A stretch of DNA of 18,339 bases from VRUE01 sp044867645 (GTDB lineage Bacteria; Actinomycetota; Thermoleophilia; Solirubrobacterales; 70-9). Both the position numbers and the translations under genes were made by a program. The notes under the pieces are model-generated. The model worked only from the letters and a program-made list of their open reading frames with translations, ran no database searches and was not told where the DNA came from. The stretch is from NCBI GenBank assembly GCA_044867645.1, contig JBIOVI010000035.1:1-18339 (forward strand), in the 5' to 3' direction. The stretch's first letter is position 1. Each line of letters starts with the position of its first letter. Positions 11,839 through 18,339 of this stretch are shown one piece after another.

Positions 11839-13148
11839 GCCGGCTTCCCACCGTCGCCGTCGTCGGCTTCCCCAACGTCGGCAAGAGCACCCTTATCAAC
11901 AGGCTGGCGGGCGGCCGCGAGGCGGTCACCCACGCCGAGCCGGGCGTCACCCGCGATCGCAAGCGGGTCCGCTGCGAGTGGAACGGGGTCGCCTTCGAGC
12001 TGCTCGACACCGGCGGCATCGATCTCGGCGACGAGGGTGAGTTGGCGGAGGACGTACGGCATCAGGCGCGGCTCGGCATCGCCGAGGCGGACGTGGTGCT
12101 GCTCGTGGTCGACAGTCGCGCCGGGGTGCGGGCCGGCGATGCGGAGCTTGCCAAGACCCTGCGCGGCGGCGACGCCCCGGTCCTCGTCGTCGTCAACAAA
12201 GTCGATCGGCCTGGCGGCGAGCATCTGACGGCCGAGTTCCACAAGCTCGGCCTCGGCGAGCCGTTCGCGGTCTCGGCCACGCACGGGCTGGGCAGCGGCG
12301 ACCTGCTCGATCGCGTGGTCGAGCTGCTTGGCGAACGGCCGCCGTCCTCGGACGAGGAGGAACCCGTCCACGTCGCCGTGGTCGGCCGTCCCAATGTCGG
12401 CAAGTCCTCGCTGGTCAACGCGTTTCTCGGCAGCGAGCGGGTGATCGTCTCCGAACGCGCCGGCACCACCCGCGACGCGATCGACACCGAGCTGGAAGTC
12501 GATGGGCGCCTGGTCCTGCTCGTCGACACGGCGGGCCTGCGCCGCCGCTCCAAGGTCGCCGGCACGGTCGACTACTACGCCCAACTGCGCTCCGAGCTCG
12601 CGGTCGAGCGAGCCGACGTCGCGATCGTCGTCTGCGATGCCTCCGAGGGGGTGACGGCGGAAGACCTGCGGATCGCGGAGCTGGCGATGCAGGCCGGCTG
12701 CGCGACGCTGCTGGCGCTCAACAAGTGGGACATCGCCGCGATCGACGTCGATGACGCCCGCGCCCGGGTCGAGCGCAAACTGCGACTGCGCCCCGAGGCC
12801 GTCACTTGCTCAGCCCTGCGCGGCCGCAACGTCGCCAGGCTGCTGCCCAAGGCGCTGCAGCTCGCCGATCGGGCCGCGGAGCGCATCCCGACCCCAGAGT
12901 TGAACCGCTTCGTCGCCGACGCGGTGGCGAAGACGCCGCCGCCGTCGCGGCGCGGCCGCCGCCTGCGTCTCTACTACGCGGCGCAGGTTGGGGAGAGGCC
13001 GCCGCGGGTCGCGATCCAGGTCAACGATCGCCGCTTGATCGTCCGCGACTGGGCCTACCACCTGGAGAACCGGATGCGCGAGACGTACGGGCTGGAGGGG
13101 GTGCCGCTAGTGATCGATTTTGTTCCCCATACCGGTCGCCGACGTTGA
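11835..13148 (+). CDS. der: Ribosome biogenesis GTPase Der (EngA)
   Basis: Der has two tandem GTPase domains and acts in assembly of the 50S ribosomal subunit. In the 437-residue product the first domain has GFPNVGKS (11-18), DTGG (58-61) and NKVD (121-124). The second has GRPNVGKS (184-191), DTAG (231-234) and NKWD (296-299). A KH-like domain fills about 350-437 and ends in a basic tail. An acidic linker (SSDEEEP, 171-177) joins the two G domains. All motifs are intact. GTG 11835 overlaps the cmk stop by 4 nt, so the two are coupled. The gene ends 24 nt before metK, which has its own -10. Confidence 0.97.
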   Translation: MSRLPTVAVVGFPNVGKSTLINRLAGGREAVTHAEPGVTRDRKRVRCEWNGVAFELLDTGGIDLGDEGELAEDVRHQARLGIAEADVVLLVVDSRAGVRAGDAELAKTLRGGDAPVLVVVNKVDRPGGEHLTAEFHKLGLGEPFAVSATHGLGSGDLLDRVVELLGERPPSSDEEEPVHVAVVGRPNVGKSSLVNAFLGSERVIVSERAGTTRDAIDTELEVDGRLVLLVDTAGLRRRSKVAGTVDYYAQLRSELAVERADVAIVVCDASEGVTAEDLRIAELAMQAGCATLLALNKWDIAAIDVDDARARVERKLRLRPEAVTCSALRGRNVARLLPKALQLADRAAERIPTPELNRFVADAVAKTPPPSRRGRRLRLYYAAQVGERPPRVAIQVNDRRLIVRDWAYHLENRMRETYGLEGVPLVIDFVPHTGRRR

Positions 13149-13159
13149 AGATCGTCCAC

Positions 13160-13165
13160 TAGGCT
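13160..13165 (+). promoter_or_regulatory. -10 hexamer TAGGCT of metK
   Basis: TAGGCT ends 7 nt before ATG 13173. The 24-nt der-metK gap holds nothing else, and no SAM riboswitch could fit in front of the gene. Confidence 0.55.
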
Positions 13166-13172
13166 TCTTTCT

Positions 13173-14423
13173 ATGCGCGATATTCAGCCGCTCGCCGAGG
13201 GCGAATACCTCTTCACCTCCGAGTCCGTCACCGAGGGTCACCCCGACAAGGTCTGCGACCAGATCTCCGACGCGATCCTCGACGCCGTGATGGCGGGCGA
13301 TCCGGAGGGGCGCGTCGCCTGCGAGACCCTCGTCAACACCGGGATGGCGGTCGTCTCCGGCGAGATCTCCACCGACGTCCACCTCGACGTGCCGGAGCTG
13401 GTCCGCGAGACGATCCGCAAGATCGGCTACGACCACGGCGACTACGGCTACAACTGCGACCACATCTCCGTCCTCGTCTCGCTCGACAAACAGTCGCCCG
13501 ACATCGCCCAGGGCGTCGACGCCGCCTACGAGACCAGGACCGATCCCGCTTCCGATGACGAGCTGCTGATCGCCGGGGCCGGCGATCAGGGAATGATGTT
13601 CGGCTACGCGACCGATGAGACCGAGGCGCTGATGCCGATGCCGGTCCAGCTCGCTCACCGCCTTGCCGAACGCCTTGCCGCGGTCCGCAAGGACGGCACC
13701 CTCGACTATCTCGGCCCAGACGGCAAGACGCAGGTGACGATCCGCTATGCCGGCGGCCGCCCGGTCCGGGTCGAAAAGCTGTTGATCTCGACCCAGCACG
13801 CCGACGGCGTCGAGTCCGAGCAGACGATCAAGCCCGACCTCTGGCAGCACGTGGTGCTACCGGTCCTCACTGCCGAAGCGGCCGGGATGTTCGACGAAGC
13901 CGAGCTGCGCGAGGGATTTCTCGTCAACCCGACCGGCAAATTCGTGATCGGAGGCCCGGTTGGCGATGCCGGGCTCACCGGCCGCAAGATCATCGTCGAC
14001 ACCTACGGCGGCATGGCACGCCACGGTGGCGGCGCCTTCTCCGGCAAGGACCCCTCCAAGGTCGATCGCTCTGCCGCCTACGCGGCGCGCCACGTCGCTA
14101 AGAACGTCGTCGCGGCGGAACTGGCGCAGCGCTGCGAGGTCCAGGTCGCCTACGCGATCGGCGTCGCCCATCCGGTCTCGCTGATGGTTGAGACCTTCGG
14201 CACCGGCACGCTGCCGGACATGGAGATCTCCCGCCTGGTCGAAGCGGAGTTCGACCTCCGCCCGGGCGCCTTCCGCCGCTACCTCGACCTGCACCGGCCG
14301 ATCTTCCAGAAGACCGCCGCCTACGGCCACTTCGGCCGCTCTGAGGAGGCCTTCACTTGGGAGTTGACCGACCGTGTCGACTCTCTGCGGGCGGCTGCCG
14401 GGACTGCGGCCGCGCCGGCTTAG
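13173..14423 (+). CDS. metK: S-adenosylmethionine synthetase
   Basis: It makes S-adenosylmethionine from methionine and ATP. The 416-residue product, slightly longer than the usual 380-400, has the N-terminal signature FTSESVTEGHPDKVCDQISD (14-33) with His23, Asp25 and Lys26 of the GHPDK site. The ATP-binding block GDAGLTGRKIIVDTYGG and the Gly-rich loop GGGAFSGKDPSKVDRSAAY follow at about 265-310. The C-terminus is a short Ala-rich tail. ATG 13173 is supported by TAGGCT at 7 nt. There is no room for a SAM-sensing leader RNA, so control by riboswitch is unlikely. It ends 9 bp from the end of the convergent PH-domain gene. Confidence 0.97.
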   Translation: MRDIQPLAEGEYLFTSESVTEGHPDKVCDQISDAILDAVMAGDPEGRVACETLVNTGMAVVSGEISTDVHLDVPELVRETIRKIGYDHGDYGYNCDHISVLVSLDKQSPDIAQGVDAAYETRTDPASDDELLIAGAGDQGMMFGYATDETEALMPMPVQLAHRLAERLAAVRKDGTLDYLGPDGKTQVTIRYAGGRPVRVEKLLISTQHADGVESEQTIKPDLWQHVVLPVLTAEAAGMFDEAELREGFLVNPTGKFVIGGPVGDAGLTGRKIIVDTYGGMARHGGGAFSGKDPSKVDRSAAYAARHVAKNVVAAELAQRCEVQVAYAIGVAHPVSLMVETFGTGTLPDMEISRLVEAEFDLRPGAFRRYLDLHRPIFQKTAAYGHFGRSEEAFTWELTDRVDSLRAAAGTAAAPA

Positions 14424-14432
14424 GCTAGCCCG

Positions 14433-14942
14433 TCAGCCTTGGCCCGGAGGTTGCGCCTCACCCAGACCATGCGCCCCGGAGGCTGCGGTCCCGGTCGCCT
14501 GGTCGACCCGGTGGACGACTTCGCTTGGGTCGGCGACGCCGGCGAAGATGAAGTTGTAGTCGTCGGTGGCGGCGGTGTCGAAGTCGACGTCGCCGATCTG
14601 CATCAACCGCTGGTAGACCGTCTGCCGGTAGTTGACGTTCTGGACGCGCTCCAGGCGCGTCTCCTGCACCTCGCGCGAGACGATGCCGCGCTTGATGTTG
14701 AGGCGGCGGTCGGTGATCGTGTAGGTGGTCGCAACGCGCTTGACGAAGCCGATCAGGACGGTGAGGCCGACGATGACCAGGACGATCAGGAACACCGTGC
14801 CGCTGTCCGCACCGAACAGCTTGGCGACGACGCCGATGATTGCGGCGATCAGGATGCCTTTCAGGTAGAAGCCGAGGATCGCCCGCCAGGAGGGATGCCC
14901 CTGGAAGATCAGCTGCTCGCCCGGGCTCAGGTTGAGGACCAT
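14433..14942 (-). CDS. bPH_2 (DUF304/YdbS-like) PH-domain membrane protein
   Basis: The 169-residue product starts LSPGEQLIFQGHPSWR, the usual opening of bacterial PH-domain proteins. Two membrane segments follow (about 21-40 and 48-67). The PH-like domain comes next: YTITDRRLNIKRGIVSREVQETRLERVQNV (74-103) and QRLMQIGDVDF (111-121). The family sits in the inner membrane facing the cytoplasm; its function is not known. A low-complexity Gly/Ala/Gln tail follows residue 148. ATG 14942 is chosen because the family motif begins there and TATCCT lies 8 nt upstream; the minus frame is open far beyond, antisense to priA, but that part is not coding. It is divergent from priA and convergent with metK. 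Confidence 0.88.
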   Translation of the reverse strand: MVLNLSPGEQLIFQGHPSWRAILGFYLKGILIAAIIGVVAKLFGADSGTVFLIVLVIVGLTVLIGFVKRVATTYTITDRRLNIKRGIVSREVQETRLERVQNVNYRQTVYQRLMQIGDVDFDTAATDDYNFIFAGVADPSEVVHRVDQATGTAASGAHGLGEAQPPGQG

Positions 14943-14950
14943 CGCCCGCC

Positions 14951-14956
14951 AGGATA
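14951..14956 (-). promoter_or_regulatory. -10 hexamer TATCCT of the PH-domain gene
   Basis: On the minus strand TATCCT ends 8 nt before ATG 14942. It lies only 22 bp from the priA -10, so the two divergent promoters overlap in their upstream parts. Confidence 0.5.
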
Positions 14957-14978
14957 TCCGGCCGTCCGCCGGCCGACA

Positions 14979-14984
14979 TAACTT
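14979..14984 (+). promoter_or_regulatory. -10 hexamer TAACTT of priA
   Basis: TAACTT ends 6 nt before ATG 14991, the same hexamer and spacing as scpA. The whole divergent gap to the PH-domain gene is 48 bp. Confidence 0.5.
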
Positions 14985-14990
14985 CGTCGG

Positions 14991-17180
14991 ATGGCCATCG
15001 CCAAGGTCGAGCCGCTGACCACCGCTCGCGCGCTGCGCGGCCCGTTCGACTACCGGTTGCCGGCCGAGATGGCCGACGTCGGGGTCGGCAGCGTGGTGCG
15101 GGTGCCGTTCGGGCGGCGGCGGACGCTGGGCGTGGTGGTTGAGCTGGCCGAGGTCTCCGAGCTGCCGCCGGAGCGCCTCGCCGAGCCGCTGGAGGCGCTC
15201 GAGGCCGGCGTCCCCGCCGACCTGGTGCGACTCGGCCTCTGGGTCGCACGCGAGTACTGCTCGACCCCCTCGCGAGGACTGCAGTTGGTCCTGCCTCCAG
15301 GCACCGGTTCCGGCGGTCAGCGGGTCCGCTCGCGAACCGAGCTGCGGGCCGAGATCGCCGCCGCCGGCGAGGAGGCGCTCTCCGCCGGCGGGCGACTGGG
15401 GGCCAAGCAGCGGGCGGTGCTGGAGGCACTGGGGGCCGGTGAGATGTCGGCCGGCGCGCTGGCCACGGCTGTGGGCGCCGATCGTCAGGTGCTGCGCAGG
15501 CTGGAGCAGCGCGGCCTGATCTCCACCCGCAGCTCGACCCTGCGGCGGCGGCCCAGCGACGCTGCGTTGGGTGCCACGGCAGAACGGCCGACGTTGCTCG
15601 GAGAGCAGCGGCAAGCGGTTGCCGAGATCGTCGCCGCCCTGGATGGCGAGGCAGGGGCAGCGCACAAGCTGCTCCTGCATGGGGTCACCGGCTCGGGCAA
15701 GACCGAGGTCTACCTGGCTGCGGTCGAGGCCGCGCTTGCGCGCGGCCGGGGGGCAATCGTCCTCGTCCCGGAGATCGGTCTCGCCCCGCAGGCGGTGGCG
15801 CGCTTCCGAGCGCGGCTCGGCGATCGCTTCGCGGTCCTGCACTCGGCGCTCTCGCCTGGCGAGCGCTATGACGAGTGGCGGCGCCTGCGCGAGGGGGAAG
15901 CGAGCGTTTGCGTCGGGCCGCGCTCCGCCGTCTTTGCCCCGGTCCACGACCTGGGCCTGATCGTCATCGACGAGGAGCACGACCCTTCGTACAAGCAGGA
16001 AGGAGATCCCTGCTACGACGCCCGCGAGGTGGCCAGGCGACGCGCCGAGGAATGCGGGGCGACGCTGGTGGCCGGGACGGCGACGCCGCGCCCCGAGTCC
16101 TGGCTGGAGCTGCCGCGAATCGAGCTCCGCCGGCGCGTCGACGGCCGTCCCATGCCGCCGGTCGAGGTTCTCGACATGCGCGAGGCGGACCCCCGCTCGG
16201 GCCCGCTGCACCCTGCCACCTGGGAAGAGCTGGAGTCGGTGCGCAAGGCTGGGGCGAAGGCGATCGTGATGGTCAATCGGCGCGGGTTCGCGCCCTGGCT
16301 GATCTGCCGCTCCTGCGGCCGTCATTGGGGCTGCCCCAACTGCGACGTCTCGCTGATCGTCCACCGTCACGCGAGCCGGGTGGTCTGTCACCACTGCGCC
16401 CACACGGAGCCGCTGCCGCGCGTCTGTCCCGACTGCGACTCGACGACGCTCTCCCAGGCGGGGGTCGGAACCGAGCAGATCGAGGCGCTGCTCACCCAGC
16501 GGCTCGATCCGATGCCGGTGTTCCGCCTCGACTCCGACGTTGCCGCCGGGCGCGGCGCGCACGCCCGCATCCTCGCCGGCTTCGGCGAGGCGGAGAGCGG
16601 GGTGCTGGTCGGCACCCAGATGGTCGCCAAGGGCCACGACTTTCCCGAGGTGACGCTGAGCGCGATCGTCGACGCCGACGCCACCCTGCGCTTCCCCGAT
16701 TTCCGTGCCGGCGAGCGCACCTTCGCGATGGTCACGCAGCTCGCCGGGCGCAGCGGTCGCGGCGAAGCCGGGGGGGAGGTGATCGTGCAGACCCTCGCCC
16801 CCGATGCCGCCAGCATCGCCCACGCCGCCCGTCACGACGCCGCCGGCTTTCTCGCCGAGGAGGTGGAGCGACGCCGTCTGCTCCGCTACCCGCCTTTCTC
16901 CCACCTGGCCCGGGTCGTCCTCAAGGCGGAGTCAGAGCCGCGGCTGGACCAGGCGGCATCGAAGCTGGCGGCGGTCCTGGCCGAGACGCTGCCGAGCGAC
17001 ACCGACCTGCTCGGCCCGGCGCCGATGTTCCGCGTTCGCAACCGTCATCGCCGCCGCCTCCTGACCAAGGCCGATGACCGCGAGGCGACGGTTGCCGCGA
17101 TCGGCGAGGCGGTCGAGCGCCTCGCCGCCGACCGCACTCTTCGCGAGGTGGCGATTAGCGTCGACGTCGATCCTCAATAA
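14991..17180 (+). CDS. priA: Primosomal protein N' (replication restart helicase PriA)
   Basis: PriA recognises stalled forks and D-loops and reloads the replicative helicase. The 729-residue product has an N-terminal DNA-binding region (1-105, FDYRLP, VRVPFGRRRTLGVVV), a winged-helix-like insert (about 136-180), Walker A GVTGSGKT (231-238), DEEH (327-330) and GTATPRPES (362-370). Eight Cys at 439, 442, 448, 451, 466, 469, 479 and 482 make two zinc sites. The late helicase motifs follow (GVGTEQIEALL; MVAKGHDFPEV; QLAGRSGRGEAGG). Helicase motifs look intact; from memory, PriA of mycobacteria and streptomycetes has lost some of them, which fits a different actinobacterial branch here. ATG 14991 is supported by TAACTT. 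It ends 40 bp before def. Confidence 0.96.
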   Translation: MAIAKVEPLTTARALRGPFDYRLPAEMADVGVGSVVRVPFGRRRTLGVVVELAEVSELPPERLAEPLEALEAGVPADLVRLGLWVAREYCSTPSRGLQLVLPPGTGSGGQRVRSRTELRAEIAAAGEEALSAGGRLGAKQRAVLEALGAGEMSAGALATAVGADRQVLRRLEQRGLISTRSSTLRRRPSDAALGATAERPTLLGEQRQAVAEIVAALDGEAGAAHKLLLHGVTGSGKTEVYLAAVEAALARGRGAIVLVPEIGLAPQAVARFRARLGDRFAVLHSALSPGERYDEWRRLREGEASVCVGPRSAVFAPVHDLGLIVIDEEHDPSYKQEGDPCYDAREVARRRAEECGATLVAGTATPRPESWLELPRIELRRRVDGRPMPPVEVLDMREADPRSGPLHPATWEELESVRKAGAKAIVMVNRRGFAPWLICRSCGRHWGCPNCDVSLIVHRHASRVVCHHCAHTEPLPRVCPDCDSTTLSQAGVGTEQIEALLTQRLDPMPVFRLDSDVAAGRGAHARILAGFGEAESGVLVGTQMVAKGHDFPEVTLSAIVDADATLRFPDFRAGERTFAMVTQLAGRSGRGEAGGEVIVQTLAPDAASIAHAARHDAAGFLAEEVERRRLLRYPPFSHLARVVLKAESEPRLDQAASKLAAVLAETLPSDTDLLGPAPMFRVRNRHRRRLLTKADDREATVAAIGEAVERLAADRTLREVAISVDVDPQ

Positions 17181-17207
17181 GAGCCCGTCCGCCCGCGAGT
17201 CGATCCA

Positions 17208-17213
17208 TACAAT
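17208..17213 (+). promoter_or_regulatory. -10 hexamer TACAAT of def
   Basis: TACAAT, the best -10 match in the window, ends 7 nt before GTG 17221. It supports that start over the longer frame that begins inside priA at 17074. Confidence 0.6.
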
Positions 17214-17220
17214 CGATGCT

Positions 17221-17862
17221 GTGAGCGATGAGGGAGCCCTCGAGGCCGAGACAGAGCGCGAGCAGTTGGAAGCGCAGCTGCTGGAGCGGCGCGAAGCGGC
17301 GCTTGCCGAGGTCGTCAAGTTCGGCAATCCGGTGCTCAAGAGCAAGGCTTCGCCGGTCACCGAGTTCGGCCCCGAGTTGCGGGCGGAGGTCGACCGGATG
17401 ATCGCGATCATGCGCGATGGGATGGGGGTCGGTCTCGCCGCCACCCAGCTCGGCATCCTGCGCCGCGTGCTGGTTTTCCAGGCTGGGCCGGATTGCGAGC
17501 CGACCGGCCTCGTCAACCCCTCTATCGAGTGGCTCTCCGAGGAAGCGGCGGTGGCCGAAGAGGGGTGCTTGAGCCTGCCCCGGGTGGCGATGGACGTCGA
17601 GCGTCCGCTCCATGCCCGAGTCGGTGGGCTCGACGTCGAGGGTGAACCGGTGACGGTCGAGGCATCGGGCCTCGAGGCGCGCGTCCTCCAGCACGAGATC
17701 GATCACCTCGACGGTGTGTTGATCCTCGACCGGGCGCCGCGCGAGCAGCGCAAGGCGGCACTGCGGGCGCTGCGCGAGGGCAGTAGCTACAGCCCGGCGC
17801 CCGAAGAAGGGGACGAGGAGCTGGACGCGGAAGAGCATCGAGAGCCCCGCACCGACGCGTGA
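17221..17862 (+). CDS. def: Peptide deformylase
   Basis: It removes the formyl group from the N-terminal methionine of new proteins. The 213-residue product has the three family motifs: GVGLAATQ (69-76), EGCLSLP (114-120, metal ligand Cys116) and QHEIDHLDG (157-165, His158 and His162 as ligands, Glu159 catalytic). The core is flanked by extras: a charged helical N-terminal extension of about 28 residues (Glu/Leu/Arg rich, coiled-coil-like) and an acidic C-terminal tail after about 175. GTG 17221 is chosen from TACAAT at 7 nt. The stop overlaps the fmt GTG by 4 nt, pairing deformylase with formyltransferase as in many bacteria. Confidence 0.96.
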   Translation: MSDEGALEAETEREQLEAQLLERREAALAEVVKFGNPVLKSKASPVTEFGPELRAEVDRMIAIMRDGMGVGLAATQLGILRRVLVFQAGPDCEPTGLVNPSIEWLSEEAAVAEEGCLSLPRVAMDVERPLHARVGGLDVEGEPVTVEASGLEARVLQHEIDHLDGVLILDRAPREQRKAALRALREGSSYSPAPEEGDEELDAEEHREPRTDA

Positions 17863-18339
17863 AGACCGTTTACCTCGGAACCTCGGACTTCGCCGCCGCG
17901 GTCCTCGATCGCCTGGCCGGCTCCGCCCATCGCCCACAGCTCGTGGTGACGCCACCGGACCGCCCCCAGGGGCGGGGCCGCCGGAGCGGGCCGCCGCCGG
18001 CCGCCGCCGCGGCGACCGAGCTGGGGATCGACCTGCTGCAGGCCGAGAACGTCAACGACGAGGCGGTGCTGGAGCGGATTCGGACGGTCGGCGCGGGGGC
18101 GGCGGCGGTCTGCGCCTTCGGCCAGCTGATCCGCGAGCCGCTGCTCTCCGAGTGGCCGCTGCTCAACGTCCACCCCTCGCTGCTGCCGCGCTGGCGGGGT
18201 GCGGCGCCGATCCAGCGCGCGCTCCTCGAGGGCGACTCGGTCACCGGGGTGAGCATCATGCAGATGGAAACGGGCCTCGACACCGGACCGGTGCTCCTCG
18301 ATCGCACCGTGGAAATCGGGCCGCGCGAGACGTCCGGCA
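17859..18339 (+). CDS. fmt: Methionyl-tRNA formyltransferase (partial, runs off right edge)
   Basis: It formylates initiator Met-tRNA using 10-formyltetrahydrofolate. The first 160 residues are present, about half of the enzyme. MKTVYLGTSDFAAAVLDRL is the standard N-terminus, TPPDRPQGRG (31-40) is the loop that meets the tRNA acceptor end, and LNVHPSLLPRWRGAAPIQRA (102-121) with TGLDTGP (138-144) holds the formyltransferase triad Asn103, His105 and Asp141. The GTG start overlaps the def stop as GTGA. No defect is seen up to the window edge. Confidence 0.95.
   Translation, partial: MKTVYLGTSDFAAAVLDRLAGSAHRPQLVVTPPDRPQGRGRRSGPPPAAAAATELGIDLLQAENVNDEAVLERIRTVGAGAAAVCAFGQLIREPLLSEWPLLNVHPSLLPRWRGAAPIQRALLEGDSVTGVSIMQMETGLDTGPVLLDRTVEIGPRETSG

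Noticed and set aside
14421..14426. TAGGCT at the metK stop codon as a promoter
   Set aside because: No plus-strand start codon or gene follows at 6-8 nt. The hexamer arises from the TAG stop and nearby bases.
14943..16904. Minus-strand open frame of over 800 codons spanning the PH-domain gene and the antisense of priA
   Set aside because: Only the last 169 codons look like a protein family. The upstream part is low-complexity Arg/Gly/Ala/Gln and lies wholly opposite priA, as expected from high-GC shadow frames.
1..18339. tRNA, rRNA or CRISPR
   Set aside because: No cloverleaf, rRNA-like stretch or regularly spaced direct repeats were seen on either strand; the gaps are too short for most of these.

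Overview
The window is about 18.3 kb of high-GC, densely packed bacterial chromosome made almost entirely of housekeeping genes. Gene content and order (trpS-scpA-scpB-rluB, then an aromatic amino acid block, then cmk-der-metK, then priA-def-fmt), the GTG/ATG starts and a secreted protease with a Cys-rich C-terminal domain suggest a deep-branching actinobacterium of the Thermoleophilia/Solirubrobacterales kind. That placement is an inference from gene style, not a database result.

Layout. Bases 1-183 (minus) hold an internal piece of a large DUF6079-like ATPase of the sort found in phage-defence islands. It is cut off at its 5' side by an in-frame stop that lies inside the trpS promoter. Next come trpS (translation), scpA and scpB (SMC partners, chromosome segregation), and a 145-bp gap built wholly of nested inverted repeats with a terminator-like hairpin. 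rluB (rRNA pseudouridylation) follows and overlaps tail-to-tail with a yjbQ-family gene. A 60-bp palindrome separates yjbQ from aroH, which begins the block aroH-hisC-aroF-tyrA-aroA. This block covers entry into the shikimate pathway (DAHP synthase), EPSP synthase, chorismate mutase, prephenate dehydrogenase and a HisC-type aminotransferase able to serve Tyr/Phe synthesis. A second copy of the palindrome lies at the tyrA/aroA junction, apparently inside the 5' coding end of aroA. A pre-pro serine protease gene with foreign-looking codon use (AAA/GAA rich) then interrupts the aroA-cmk order. cmk and der overlap, metK follows, and a small membrane PH-domain protein is encoded divergently from priA. 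def and fmt (formyl-methionine handling) close the window, with fmt running off the right edge.

Two window-wide signals stand out. First, nearly every gene that begins a transcription unit has a TANNNT-type hexamer ending 6-8 nt before its start codon, several as TAGGCT or TAACTT, which points to widespread leaderless mRNAs. Genes inside units use 1- or 4-nt stop/start overlaps, and the two clearest Shine-Dalgarno sequences belong to scpB and the protease. Second, a 50-bp palindromic repeat occurs twice with compensatory changes that keep the stem paired, so it looks like a small dispersed element of the REP type. No tRNA, rRNA, CRISPR array or transposase was seen. No stretch over 300 bases lacks a gene.
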